Assembly (NCBI RefSeq): GCF_046054195.1
Contig: NZ_JBEQCS010000014.1
Location: 46,622-110,621 of the forward strand
Length of the DNA: 64,000 bases
Direction: 5' to 3'
Source of the DNA: Celerinatantimonas sp046054195
GTDB taxonomy: Bacteria > Pseudomonadota > Gammaproteobacteria > Enterobacterales > Celerinatantimonadaceae
Under the pieces are notes generated by a model that made no database searches, was not told where the DNA came from, and saw nothing but the letters and a program-made list of their open reading frames with translations. Below are positions 1 through 8,939 of this stretch, one piece after another (position 1 is the stretch's first letter; every line of letters starts with the position of its first letter). The position numbers and the translations under genes are program-made.

Positions 1-1
1 T

Positions 2-577
2 CATCAAGTGATGCACGCATCAGTTAGCGAACCGCTCGGTGGCGGCCTGATGACATGGCTCTATCGCCGCCTGTTCCGCTTTATCAATCACAGCTGGCAA
101 ATGTATCTCGTTGGGTTTTTATTTGGGCTCGGGTTTGATACGGCAACTGAGGTTGGTTTATTGGCTATCTCGGCGGCGAGTTCTTCTAACGGTTTGCCTA
201 TCAGCTCAATTTTAATCTTCCCTGCTCTATTTGCTGCAGGAATGGCATTTATCGATTCAGTTGATAACGTCATTATGGTCAAAGCCTATGGTTGGGCTTT
301 CGAACAGCCATTTCGCAAGCTCTATTATAACCTGACGATCACCGCATCCTCGTTGGTTATTGCATTGGTTATTGGCGGCTTTGAAGCATTGGGAATTTTG
401 GCTGATAAAGGCAATTGGCATTCCGATTTTAGCCAATGGATTGAAAGCGCTAACGAGCATCTGGGTAATATCGGATTTTGGATTGTTGGGATTATGATCG
501 CTTGTTGGCTGTTTTCTCTGCTCAATTATCGCTTACGCGGTTATCACAAATTATCATTTGATCAATCAAATTCATAA
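2..577 (+). CDS. Nickel/cobalt transporter of the NiCoT (HoxN/NixA) family, 5'-truncated by window edge
   Basis: Inner-membrane permease for Ni2+/Co2+ uptake. The family signature G-F-L-F-G-L-G-F-D-T-A-T-E is present and is followed by further hydrophobic helices, which matches the second half of HoxN/NixA proteins (about 330-350 residues in full). The reading frame stays open to the first base, and a GTG at position 8 lies in mid-protein, so the true start is upstream of the window. Visible are about 190 residues with roughly four membrane segments and a basic tail. It reads away from the inositol genes and is probably unrelated to them. Family call is firm; metal preference is not visible. 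Confidence 0.88.
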   Translation, partial: HQVMHASVSEPLGGGLMTWLYRRLFRFINHSWQMYLVGFLFGLGFDTATEVGLLAISAASSSNGLPISSILIFPALFAAGMAFIDSVDNVIMVKAYGWAFEQPFRKLYYNLTITASSLVIALVIGGFEALGILADKGNWHSDFSQWIESANEHLGNIGFWIVGIMIACWLFSLLNYRLRGYHKLSFDQSNS

Positions 578-593
578 AACTTAATTCAATTTG

Positions 594-622
594 CTTGGAG
601 CGGCCACCTTTGCAGCTCCAAG
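594..622. terminator. Hairpin between convergent genes
   Basis: An 8-bp perfect inverted repeat (CTTGGAGC / GCTCCAAG, 13-nt loop) lies between the convergent NiCoT and SDR genes. Neither side carries a clear T-run, so its action as a terminator is inferred from position. Confidence 0.4.
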
Positions 623-668
623 TAATGTGACTGCACCATTTCTCATTTCGAAAAGCGACTTGCGCTAA

Positions 669-1391
669 CTATCTTGGAATACTCAAACCACCGTCAATAT
701 TTATTGTTTGACCCGTCATAAACGTATTTTTCATTAAAAAACAATAAGCATCAGCGACTTCATCAACTGTTGCAACCCGCTTTAATGGAATCGTTTGAGT
801 TAGATGCTCACGCATTTGAGCCACCTGTGCTTTGGGTAAATCTCGCCACAAACCAGTTGGCGTCCAAATTGGCGCTACGGCATTCACGCGAATCCCGGGG
901 GCAAGCTCTGCGGCTAATCCTTGTACCAGGGTTCGAATTGCGGCATTACCTACATAAGCGCCAGCTGCTTCAACTGGCGTGCCATCAGCGCCAGCGGTAA
1001 ACACAATGCTACCCCCAGAGGATAGATGCGGCGCACAAAGGCGCGCTAAAATCATATTAACGAAAAGTTTCTCATCCACAGCAGCGCGCACATCAGCTTC
1101 GGGACCGGTTAAAAAGCTTCCCGGAGTAAATCCCCCCGCCAGTGACACAAAATGGTCAAATTGTCCAAGCTTGGCAAAAAGCTCTTCAATCTCGCTGCGA
1201 TCAGCAGTATCGGCTATAAATCCTTGCACTTGGCCTTTTGGCGCTAGCGAATCAAGCGCCTGATTGAGCCTGTCTTTACTGCGGCCGGTGATGATGACTC
1301 TCGCTCCTTGAGCAAGAACAGCTCTTGCCAGCGCATAACCAAAGCCCGATGTACCACCGAAGATAAATACCCGCTGATTGGTTAATTCCAT
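669..1391 (-). CDS. Atypical short-chain dehydrogenase/reductase (SDR)
   Basis: Rossmann-fold SDR of about 240 residues. The N-terminal dinucleotide motif G-G-T-S-G-F-G (residues 12-18) and the C-terminal S-P/A-P, G-Q-x-I-N-I-D-G-G-L ending are typical. The catalytic Y-x3-K is not: Tyr146 is followed four residues later by Ala150, and the segment where the catalytic Ser is expected reads F-T-A-G-A-D-G. Such Ser/Lys-less SDRs are known from a subfamily of unknown substrate. The ATG at 1391 is preferred over the TTG 18 bases upstream because a GCAGG lies about 9 nt before it. A strong hairpin separates it from the upstream oxidoreductase, so it is probably transcribed alone. Confidence 0.82.
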   Translation of the reverse strand: MELTNQRVFIFGGTSGFGYALARAVLAQGARVIITGRSKDRLNQALDSLAPKGQVQGFIADTADRSEIEELFAKLGQFDHFVSLAGGFTPGSFLTGPEADVRAAVDEKLFVNMILARLCAPHLSSGGSIVFTAGADGTPVEAAGAYVGNAAIRTLVQGLAAELAPGIRVNAVAPIWTPTGLWRDLPKAQVAQMREHLTQTIPLKRVATVDEVADAYCFLMKNTFMTGQTINIDGGLSIPR

Positions 1392-1420
1392 GCTTTGCAA
1401 CCTGCTCAAAAAGCCTAAAT

Positions 1421-1454
1421 TGATTAAAAATCAAAGGGCTTATCCAAGCCCTTT
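1421..1454 (-). terminator. Rho-independent terminator after the Gfo/Idh/MocA gene
   Basis: On the minus strand AAAGGGCTT-GGAT-AAGCCCTTT forms a 9-bp stem with a 4-nt loop and is followed by GATTTTTAATC. It lies just after the stop of the 1463-2479 gene and before the SDR start. Confidence 0.75.
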
Positions 1455-1462
1455 CAATCAAC

Positions 1463-2479
1463 TTACCCGATGCGTTTGGTGTTTTCAATCACCCGCGTCG
1501 TCGCGAGCATCTGCTCAAAGCTAACCGGTGGCTGTTGGTTACCTTTTAACGCCTCGCGCAATTGGCGATAGTATTCCAGATAGTTACCATCCACACTTGG
1601 ATAAACATTTTCAGTTAGCTGACCGTTTTCATAAGTCGTCAGTACACCATCATTGGGATCTTTACCCCAATCTTTAGAACCAGGAACGACGCCTGCTATC
1701 AGTCGGCTTTCTTGTTGTTCAACACCATGTTTCACATAGCTACCTTTCGTGCCATTTAAATGAAACCGCGGTGATTTAGCAGGACATAATAAATTTCCCT
1801 GCAAACCGACTCGAAAATCAGGATAGATATACAGCGCTTTGAAAAAGTCAGGACATCCGGCATTTTCTCTCTGACAGGCAAAGTTCACATAACCATCTAG
1901 AGGTTCGCCAAATTGCAGCACCATCTGATCGATAACATGCGCGCCAAGATCATACCAAACCCCAGTTCCCGCCTGACCTGTTTTTTCACGCCAGCCATCC
2001 CCAACATCAGGGAAAAAGAAGGTGTAGTTCGACTCGAAATAGCGCAGCTGCCCAATAGCGCCTTCTGCAAGTACTTTTTGCACGGTTAAAAAGTCACTAT
2101 CAAAACGGCGATTTTGGAATGTGCACAACAGTTTATTTTGCTGTTTAGCTACTTCGACAAGCTCAGTTGCTTCAGCTAAGGTAATCGTCAATGGTTTATC
2201 AACAATTACATTTTTACCGGCGAGTAATGCCGCTTTAGCTAATGCAAAATGGCTAGCATTTGGGGTAGCAACAACGACTAAATCAATTGCAGCGTTATTA
2301 AATATATCATCAACTTGAGTTGTAAATTGCACCGATGGATATTTTTCTGATTTTTGAATAACACTATCGCAGATAAGTTCTAAATCAAGACCTGGAGTAT
2401 TCATGATCAGATTTGAATGGATATTCTTACCTGAAAAACCATATCCAATTAAGGCGACCTTAAAGTTTTTATTTTCCAT
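1463..2479 (-). CDS. Gfo/Idh/MocA-family NAD(P) oxidoreductase, IolW/YdgJ-like (putative scyllo-inositol dehydrogenase)
   Basis: A 338-residue protein with an N-terminal Rossmann fold (G-Y-G-F-S-G-K-N near residue 12), the V-D-K-P motif that replaces the usual E-K-P of the family (about residue 95), and the C-terminal alpha/beta substrate domain with G-V-W-Y-D-L-G-A-H, where the His is the expected catalytic residue. Length and sequence style resemble E. coli YdgJ and the B. subtilis NADP-dependent scyllo-inositol dehydrogenases IolW/IolU rather than IolG. Its position beside iolH and iolD supports a role in converting inositol stereoisomers to inosose. The exact substrate and cofactor are inferred. 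It is bounded by terminator hairpins or gaps and may be its own transcript or co-transcribed with the EamA gene upstream. Confidence 0.82.
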   Translation of the reverse strand: MENKNFKVALIGYGFSGKNIHSNLIMNTPGLDLELICDSVIQKSEKYPSVQFTTQVDDIFNNAAIDLVVVATPNASHFALAKAALLAGKNVIVDKPLTITLAEATELVEVAKQQNKLLCTFQNRRFDSDFLTVQKVLAEGAIGQLRYFESNYTFFFPDVGDGWREKTGQAGTGVWYDLGAHVIDQMVLQFGEPLDGYVNFACQRENAGCPDFFKALYIYPDFRVGLQGNLLCPAKSPRFHLNGTKGSYVKHGVEQQESRLIAGVVPGSKDWGKDPNDGVLTTYENGQLTENVYPSVDGNYLEYYRQLREALKGNQQPPVSFEQMLATTRVIENTKRIG

Positions 2480-2518
2480 AAACTCCTCGACATATACACG
2501 TGTTGAAACGTTATAAAC

Positions 2519-3427
2519 CTAAACTTTGACTTGCGGAATATCTCTATTTAATTTACGAGATAATTTTCGATGTTCTATTTTCTTGATTTGATAAATGATT
2601 AAAGCCAGTAAAATAAGAATGCAGCCAATAACCTTATGCACAGACAATTCTTCGTGATACCAATAGCCTGAAATGATAAAGGTAAAAACTGGCTCCATTA
2701 CCATAATAATGGCAGCATTAGAGGCCGAACAAAAACGCTGCCCAGTCAGCTGAATATAAAACCTTAAACTAGTGGCAATACAAATACTTGCGACAACCCA
2801 ACCCCAGGTAACTGCGGTAACCGTCTCAGGCCAGATCTCAAATTTAAAAGCAAGCAATAGCGAAATCACCCCGGTGAATAATAACTGCACCGATGTTAAC
2901 GGAATCGTTGGTATTTTTTCTGCATAAAAGGCATTAGAGCAAAAATAAAGTGATTGTAAAAACGCTGCGATTAAAAACCAAACCTGACTATAAGTAATTT
3001 TCATTGAAGTGCTTGCTGTCAGACAAAAAAGCCCTACAACAGCAATTGGCAATGAGATCCAAAATACTTTTAATATTTTATTTTTAAATAAAAATCTTGC
3101 TAATACAGGAACAAACAACATCGAGAGGCTCATAATAAATGCGCCCTCTCCTAGTGTTGTTGATACTTTAACGGCATACATCCAAGCAATAATTGAAATG
3201 CCTTGCAATGTGCCACTAATGGTTAAACCTTTTAAATTTTTACGGGTAACTTTGGTGAATGATTTCATATTAATCAGCGCAATTAATAAAGCAGCGAAGC
3301 TAAAGCGAATTCCTAAAAAATAGAAAATTGGCATCCCTTGCGAAGCTTCTTTAGAAAATATCCATCCCCATCCGGCGATAAAAGTCGTAAGCAATAGTAA
3401 TAACTCTGCTTTTCGTGCTGAAATCAT
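2519..3427 (-). CDS. EamA/DMT-superfamily transporter
   Basis: A 302-residue, ten-helix drug/metabolite transporter made of two EamA repeats; the second repeat carries M-E-P-V-F-T-F, a common EamA feature, near residue 245. The N-terminus begins directly with a hydrophobic helix and the C-terminus is a basic cytoplasmic tail. A strong terminator separates it from iolH, so it is not part of the iolD-iolH transcript, but it may lead the oxidoreductase gene 39 bp downstream. A role in export of a sugar or inositol derivative is only a guess from context. Confidence 0.85.
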   Translation of the reverse strand: MISARKAELLLLLTTFIAGWGWIFSKEASQGMPIFYFLGIRFSFAALLIALINMKSFTKVTRKNLKGLTISGTLQGISIIAWMYAVKVSTTLGEGAFIMSLSMLFVPVLARFLFKNKILKVFWISLPIAVVGLFCLTASTSMKITYSQVWFLIAAFLQSLYFCSNAFYAEKIPTIPLTSVQLLFTGVISLLLAFKFEIWPETVTAVTWGWVVASICIATSLRFYIQLTGQRFCSASNAAIIMVMEPVFTFIISGYWYHEELSVHKVIGCILILLALIIYQIKKIEHRKLSRKLNRDIPQVKV

Positions 3428-3442
3428 ACTCTGTCCATTACT

Positions 3443-3468
3443 AAAAAAAGGGCTTCAGACGAAGCCCT
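3443..3468 (-). terminator. Rho-independent terminator after iolH
   Basis: On the minus strand AGGGCTTC-GTCT-GAAGCCCT is followed by seven T. It ends the iolD-iolH transcript and isolates the EamA gene downstream. Confidence 0.88.
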
Positions 3469-3485
3469 GAAACCACCTATGATTA

Positions 3486-4367
3486 CTATCTATAAAGTTC
3501 TTTTTCGATACGTTCCCGAGTTTGTACCGCTTGAACATCCATTTTTTCTGGGAACCCAAATAACGCTGGCGTGATAATGCTCTCACCACCGACTTTAAAT
3601 TCCCGATGGGCAAATCCCATATCCCGTAGGCTTTGGAAAATGCCATCAAAATCAACTTCGCCTTCGCCAATCGCCGTATGCTGGTGCACAACGGCATCAA
3701 CCCCTGGTGGGTTAACGATATAGCGATTCGGTTTGGTGTGATTCATTGTATCGCCAATTAACACATGCGATAACTCAGATCCTGCATATTTAAGCATTGA
3801 GCTGACATCACCTTTGCCTTGGTCATAATAAAAGGTGTGCGGAGCGCTGTATAAATACTTCACGTTATCACTATAAAGCGATGCCACTAAATCGACGGTG
3901 TCATTATTGATTTCGCAAAAATCCCAAGGGTGAGATTGGATTTCAACCCGAATGCCTTCGCGTTCAATAATCGGCAGAATTTCTTCCATCGATTTGTACC
4001 ACATCTCTTCGCATATTTCGCTCTGATTCGGGTCCCCTGAGAGCTCGGTATTGATCACTTGCACGCCCAAATCAACGGCAATTTCGATCATTCGTTTCCA
4101 GTTGCGAACCGCAGCCTGACGACGCTCTTCATCAGGCCCTGACCAGCGATACACGACAATGAAAGATGAGACTTCAACGCCTGTTTCTTTTAACGCGCGT
4201 TTATACTCATCCATAACATCCTTACCTGCTTTAGGATGTTTATAAAAAGGGTTAATCTGAGGATGCGGCGATTGCTCTATATACTTATATCCCCAATCAG
4301 CAACTTTATGAATCATCCCAGTGATCCCTAAAGGGCGAATAACATCCACATCAAAGGCAATTTTCAT
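3486..4367 (-). CDS. iolH: IolH, sugar-phosphate isomerase/epimerase-like TIM barrel of inositol loci
   Basis: A 293-residue xylose-isomerase-like TIM barrel. The N-terminus K-I-A-F-D-V-D-V-I, the segment Y-I-E-Q-S-P-H-P-x-I-N-P-F-Y-K-H-P and the metal-site-like stretch E-I-Q-S-H-P-W-D-F closely match IolH of the Bacillus inositol operon. It does not match IolE, which has a different N-terminus. IolH's reaction is not firmly established; it is thought to act on an inositol intermediate. A clear GAGGAG lies 7-8 nt before the ATG. It follows iolD by 44 bp on the same strand and ends at a strong terminator, so the two form an operon. Confidence 0.88.
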   Translation of the reverse strand: MKIAFDVDVIRPLGITGMIHKVADWGYKYIEQSPHPQINPFYKHPKAGKDVMDEYKRALKETGVEVSSFIVVYRWSGPDEERRQAAVRNWKRMIEIAVDLGVQVINTELSGDPNQSEICEEMWYKSMEEILPIIEREGIRVEIQSHPWDFCEINNDTVDLVASLYSDNVKYLYSAPHTFYYDQGKGDVSSMLKYAGSELSHVLIGDTMNHTKPNRYIVNPPGVDAVVHQHTAIGEGEVDFDGIFQSLRDMGFAHREFKVGGESIITPALFGFPEKMDVQAVQTRERIEKELYR

Positions 4368-4411
4368 TCAGGGTCTCCTCAATTTCTTACGCAGTGACGA
4401 ACTCCTGCTGG

Positions 4412-6355
4412 TTAATACTGACGGGCTTGTGATAATTTTTCGTTTACCCATTCAGCTGTTTTTTGAATACTTTCTTTTTCAGACACTTGAGCTACCCCAA
4501 CGCGCCACCAGCTAAAGTATTTGTGAACCATTGTTTTTGGCAGAACTTTCACATCAATCAGAGTTGAGCGATCTTGGGTAAGCGCATCTTTGATAGCCGC
4601 TTCAAGCTGCTCAGCAGTTGCGACGCGGTATGTTTTACAGCCATAACCTTCGGCAACTTTTGCATAATCAACTGGCACCAAGCCGCCATCAAGCCGGTCT
4701 TTACGTTCACCACGAAAACGGAATTCGGTATAGAAGCTATCCATGCCATGTTCCATTTCGAGGTTGTTGATACAACCATTGGCCATGTTGTCAAAAACGA
4801 TAACGTTGATTTTTAGATGTTCTTGAATCGATGACACCAACTCTGAGTGCAGCATCATAAATGAGCCATCACCAACCATGGTGAATACTTCGTGATCAGG
4901 CTGAGCCATTTTCACCCCAAGCGAGGCGTTGACTTCATACCCCATGCACGAGTAGCCATATTCAACGTGATAGCTTCCTGCTGTTGGCGCATTCCAAATA
5001 CGTTGCAAATCACCCGGTAAACTTCCTGAAGCTCCGACAATAATGCCGTTCTCTGGCAGCAACCGATTGACGATGCCAAGTGCGCGAGTCTGGGTTAAAA
5101 CAGAATCGGTTAGCGCTTTAAACTCTGCATAAACTTTTTCTCGTGGCAGATGATCATCGATTTCAGGCACAAAATCTTTTTCATTGAACTCAATTTGATA
5201 AAGCCGTTTGCGTTCATCTTCATATTTGCGACGCACATCGGCAATTTCATCACCCCATTGAGCATGATAATTCTGAGCTTTGACCAATGGATAGAGTGCA
5301 TCGAGGGTCGCTTTGGCATCCGCAACCATCTGCACACCATCGAGTTTAAAGGCATCAAAACGGTTGATATTGATATTTAAAAAGCTCACATCTGGATTTT
5401 GGAACAACCATTTCGAAGAAGTGGTGAAGTCGGTGTAACGAGTCCCGACGCCAATAATTAAGTCTGCTTTTTTAGCTAAGATGTTAGCCGCCAAACACCC
5501 TGTTTCACCAATCCCACCGACATTAAGCTCATAGCTAGATTCTACAGTCCCTTTACCAGCTTGAGTTTCCGCAAATGGAATTTGAAATGCTTTGGCAAAT
5601 TGTTTGAGTGATTCAGCCGCTTGCGAATATTTAAGGCCACCACCGCAGATAATCATCGGGTTTGATTTAGATTTAATCAGTTCAACCGCTTGGGCCAACA
5701 TCGCCTGAGTCGGTTCTTGACGTTCTAGACGATAAACACGGCGCTGGAAAAAGTAATCAGGGTAATCATAGGCTTCGCCTTGCACATCTTGCGGTAAAGC
5801 TAGCGTAACTGCCCCGGTTTGCGCAGGGTCAGTAAGCACTCGCATAGCGCTAATACAAGCACTCATCAGTTGTTCTGGACGAGTAATACGGTCCCAGTAG
5901 CGGCTCACTGCTTTAAACGCATCGTTCGTACTAATCGACAGGTTGTTACTCTGTTCAATCTGTTGCAGCACTGGATCAGGTTGGCGAGTTGCGTATGTAT
6001 CACCAGGCAAGAGCAGCACCGGAATACAGTTGGCAGTGGCCGTTGCAGCAGCGGTAATCATATTAGCAGCGCCAGGGCCAATTGATGATGTGCAGGCAAA
6101 AATTTGTTGGCGCAGCGACTGTTTAGCAAAACCGACCGCAGCATGCGTCATCCCTTGTTCATTACGGCCCTGATGAATTTCCAAAGAACCACTATTTTCT
6201 TCTAATGCCTGCCCTAGGCCGACAACATTACCATGGCCAAAAATGCCAAAAATTCCTTTCACAAATTTAATTTCTTGACCATCAACCTCAAGATACTGGT
6301 TATCTAAAAAGCGCACCAATGCCTGAGCAACGGTTAATCTGACAGTGTTCATCAT
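4412..6355 (-). CDS. iolD: 3D-(3,5/4)-trihydroxycyclohexane-1,2-dione hydrolase (IolD)
   Basis: ThDP-dependent enzyme that opens the six-carbon ring of the diketo intermediate to give 5-deoxyglucuronate. The 647-residue length fits the family. The N-terminal PYR domain has the catalytic Glu (Glu66 in G-R-N-E-Q-G-M-T-H-A), there is a central Rossmann-like domain (about 220-370), and the C-terminal PP domain carries the G-D-G-S-F ... F-D-N Mg-ThDP motif. An AGGAAG precedes the two tandem ATGs at 6355 and 6352; the first is given, the second is equally possible. First gene of the iolD-iolH operon, divergent from iolC. Confidence 0.95.
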   Translation of the reverse strand: MMNTVRLTVAQALVRFLDNQYLEVDGQEIKFVKGIFGIFGHGNVVGLGQALEENSGSLEIHQGRNEQGMTHAAVGFAKQSLRQQIFACTSSIGPGAANMITAAATATANCIPVLLLPGDTYATRQPDPVLQQIEQSNNLSISTNDAFKAVSRYWDRITRPEQLMSACISAMRVLTDPAQTGAVTLALPQDVQGEAYDYPDYFFQRRVYRLERQEPTQAMLAQAVELIKSKSNPMIICGGGLKYSQAAESLKQFAKAFQIPFAETQAGKGTVESSYELNVGGIGETGCLAANILAKKADLIIGVGTRYTDFTTSSKWLFQNPDVSFLNININRFDAFKLDGVQMVADAKATLDALYPLVKAQNYHAQWGDEIADVRRKYEDERKRLYQIEFNEKDFVPEIDDHLPREKVYAEFKALTDSVLTQTRALGIVNRLLPENGIIVGASGSLPGDLQRIWNAPTAGSYHVEYGYSCMGYEVNASLGVKMAQPDHEVFTMVGDGSFMMLHSELVSSIQEHLKINVIVFDNMANGCINNLEMEHGMDSFYTEFRFRGERKDRLDGGLVPVDYAKVAEGYGCKTYRVATAEQLEAAIKDALTQDRSTLIDVKVLPKTMVHKYFSWWRVGVAQVSEKESIQKTAEWVNEKLSQARQY

Positions 6356-6721
6356 CTATCTTCCTAAGGTTACGAATTTCATGACGAAGAGAATACTCGC
6401 CTGTATTTTCATTTAAATATAAAACAGAACAAATATTTCACAAAGAGATCTAGATCATAAATTTACAAGGAAATTTCATTTTTCAATTTGGAAAACTACA
6501 AATAATTGCAAAAAACATAATAAGATATTGAAATTATTTTATTTTTTAATACGAAATAGCTTTTTTAAGCATCTTTCAAAAAGCTCTTTAAACGTGATCC
6601 AAATATCATTTTTGACATCAGCATCCTTATAATAAGACATTAATTATTTTAAAATAGTTGAAAATGAAATTTTTATTTTTAATAATTCAGCTAATAGTTT
6701 CACCAAATGAGGAAGAACAAA
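6356..6721. promoter_or_regulatory. Divergent iolD / iolC control region
   Basis: A 366-bp, very AT-rich region between the divergent iolD and iolC genes must contain both promoters. It holds several GAAA/TTTC-rich elements, including the palindrome GAAATTTC at 6470-6477, and the ATTGAAAT motif listed separately. No coding sequence is seen. Exact promoters cannot be assigned by eye. Confidence 0.6.
6527..6540 (+). promoter_or_regulatory. Candidate IolR operator, copy 1
   Basis: The sequence ATTGAAATTATTTT matches two other sites of the form ATTGAAAT followed by six A/T bases, one in each of the other iol control regions (8715-8728 and, reversed, 19085-19098). Assignment to IolR is inference from this shared distribution. 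Confidence 0.3.
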
Positions 6722-8653
6722 ATGAATGAGGTGGCCAAAAAACTAGATGTGATATGCATAGGTCGTATCGCTCTAGACTTATATAGTCAGCAAATTGGAT
6801 CGCGACTGGAAGATGTTAGCTCGTTTTCTAAATATCTTGGTGGGTCATCAGGTAACGTTGCCTATGGCACAGCTATTCAAGGGTTGAAATCAGGGATGCT
6901 GGCTCGCGTGGGTGATGAACACATGGGTCGTTTTTTGCGCGAAGAGCTGACCCGGGTCGGTTGTGATACGCAGTATTTAATTACCGATAAAGAACGGCTC
7001 ACCGGAATGGTGGTGCTAGGGATTAAAGACCAAGATACTTTCCCGCTTATCTTTTATCGTGATAACTGTGCTGATATGGCTCTTTGTGAAGATGATATAA
7101 GTGAACCATACATTGCATCATCACGCGCGGTTGCCGTGACAGGGACTCACCTTTCTCACCCGAATACTCGTAAAGCGGTACTCAAAGCGTTAAAACTGGC
7201 TAAAAAACATGGCCTCAAACGTGCGCTTGATATCGACTATCGCCCTGTTCTTTGGGGATTAACATCATTAGGTGATGGCGAAACACGTTATGTCGAATCA
7301 CAAGAGGTGACCGAATCCCTTCAGGAAGTATTGGATAACTTTGACTTAATTGTCGGTACTGAAGAAGAGTTTAATATCGCTGGCGGCAGCACGGATACAT
7401 TGGTTGCTCTTAAAAACGTTCGCAAATTTACCAATGCGACCTTAGTTTGTAAACGCGGCGCAGATGGTTGCTCAGTATTTGAAGGTGAAATTCCCAATAG
7501 TTGGAATGATACAGCGCTCTATAGTGGCGTTAGAGTCGAAGTGCTCAACGTGTTAGGTGCTGGTGATGCCTTTATGTCTGGCCTATTACGCGGCTATTTA
7601 AATGATGAAAGCTGGGAACAAAGCTGTCGTTATGCGAATGCTTGCGGCGCTCTGGTTGTTTCTCGTCACGGCTGTGCACCCGCGATGCCGACTAAAGTTG
7701 AGCTAGATGATTATCTCTCGCGTGAGCATGACGTGCCACGGCCAGATAAAGACGCTCGGTTAAATCATCTGCACCGGGTAACAACCCGCAAACAGCAATG
7801 GGATGAAGACTTATGCATTTTTGCCTTTGATCATCGTCGTCAATTAACAGATATGGCACAAGAAGCTGGCGTTAGTGAAACCCTCATTCCGCGGCTCAAA
7901 ACGCTGTTATTGCAAGCAGCGAAACAAACTGCCGAAGCCAAAGGGCTCAAACATTCAAGCGGGATTTTAGCCGACACCACGTTTGGCCAAGCTGCATTGA
8001 ATGAAATCACCGGTCAAGGATGGTGGATTGGACGCCCGATTGAACAACCTAGTTCTCGGCCTTTAAGCTTAGAGCATGGCAATCTTGGCTCTCAGCTGAT
8101 CAGTTGGCCACAAGAACACATCGTTAAATGTTTGACGTTCTACCATCCGCTTGATACTGAGCAGATGAAACAGGAACAAGAAACATTACTTGCCGATGTT
8201 TACCACGCTTGTTGCCAATCAGGTCATGAGTTGTTGCTCGAAATGATCCTGCCTGATGACATCGAAGATAAAGATGAAAAATACTACGCGCAGATCGTTG
8301 AGCACTTTTATCAGTTAGGCATTCAGCCCGACTGGTGGAAACTGCCTTCGCTGTCACACCAAAGCTGGGTCACCATTAGTGCCATTATTGAAAAATACGA
8401 CCCATATTGCCGAGGAATTGTGCTGTTGGGGCTGGATGCTCCAGAAGAACAGCTTAAAGCAGGGTTTGCTCAGGCCGCCGATATGCCTTGGGTGAAAGGC
8501 TTTGCCGTTGGTCGAACCATTTTTGGCCAGCCATCTCGTAAATGGCTACAAGGGGAATATGACGATCAGCAGCTCATTGAGCATGTGCAGCGCAACTATG
8601 AAAAACTCATTGATGATTGGCGCAGCGTTCGCCCACAATCATCACGTGGATAG
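6722..8653 (+). CDS. iolC: Bifunctional 5-dehydro-2-deoxygluconokinase / DUF2090 aldolase-type fusion (IolC)
   Basis: The N-terminal half (residues 1-330) is a PfkB-type sugar kinase: the G-G-S-S-G-N-V-A motif near 40-47 and the anion-hole/catalytic G-A-G-D at 279-282 (Asp282 is the expected base). The C-terminal half (about 350-640) is a DUF2090 TIM-barrel domain, known to supply or replace the IolJ aldolase in many proteobacteria. Together they phosphorylate 5-dehydro-2-deoxygluconate and cleave it to DHAP and malonate semialdehyde. The ATG at 6722 is chosen over the one at 6707 because AGGAAG lies 6 nt before it and nothing precedes the earlier one. Divergent from iolD. Confidence 0.93.
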   Translation: MNEVAKKLDVICIGRIALDLYSQQIGSRLEDVSSFSKYLGGSSGNVAYGTAIQGLKSGMLARVGDEHMGRFLREELTRVGCDTQYLITDKERLTGMVVLGIKDQDTFPLIFYRDNCADMALCEDDISEPYIASSRAVAVTGTHLSHPNTRKAVLKALKLAKKHGLKRALDIDYRPVLWGLTSLGDGETRYVESQEVTESLQEVLDNFDLIVGTEEEFNIAGGSTDTLVALKNVRKFTNATLVCKRGADGCSVFEGEIPNSWNDTALYSGVRVEVLNVLGAGDAFMSGLLRGYLNDESWEQSCRYANACGALVVSRHGCAPAMPTKVELDDYLSREHDVPRPDKDARLNHLHRVTTRKQQWDEDLCIFAFDHRRQLTDMAQEAGVSETLIPRLKTLLLQAAKQTAEAKGLKHSSGILADTTFGQAALNEITGQGWWIGRPIEQPSSRPLSLEHGNLGSQLISWPQEHIVKCLTFYHPLDTEQMKQEQETLLADVYHACCQSGHELLLEMILPDDIEDKDEKYYAQIVEHFYQLGIQPDWWKLPSLSHQSWVTISAIIEKYDPYCRGIVLLGLDAPEEQLKAGFAQAADMPWVKGFAVGRTIFGQPSRKWLQGEYDDQQLIEHVQRNYEKLIDDWRSVRPQSSRG

Positions 8654-8680
8654 TTAGGTTTGATGAAATTGATTGCGAAA

Positions 8681-8706
8681 TCTGCCAGCGCACTCATGCT
8701 GGCAGA
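8681..8706 (+). terminator. Hairpin after iolC
   Basis: TCTGCCAGC / GCTGGCAGA, a 9-bp perfect stem with an 8-nt loop, lies 28 bp after the iolC stop. There is no strong T-run, so it may be a weak terminator or an mRNA-stabilising hairpin before iolR. Confidence 0.55.
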
Positions 8707-8714
8707 GTATCGCT

Positions 8715-8728
8715 ATTGAAATAAATAT
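8715..8728 (+). promoter_or_regulatory. Candidate IolR operator, copy 2
   Basis: ATTGAAATAAATAT in the region upstream of iolR. If this is the IolR site, iolR would be autoregulated. Inference only; see the copies at 6527 and 19085. Confidence 0.3.
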
Positions 8729-8939
8729 CACGTTTTATGAATTTTTATAAAAAATATTCCAATTCAATTGCACGTTAAAAGTTATTTATATTAAGCTATG
8801 GCAACTGTGCTTTGAGCCAATTACTGGCATTTTCGCTCGTTATAACGACTCGATGAGCGTAAATTCAGCGCCAATTCACGGACGACTTAAGTATTTGGAT
8901 TAATATAAATAGCAATATTAATTAAAAAATTAAAAATAT

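Noticed and set aside
3486..4367. IolE (inosose dehydratase) for the TIM-barrel gene
   Set aside because: N-terminus and conserved blocks match IolH, not the G-I-A-P-I-x-W opening of IolE.
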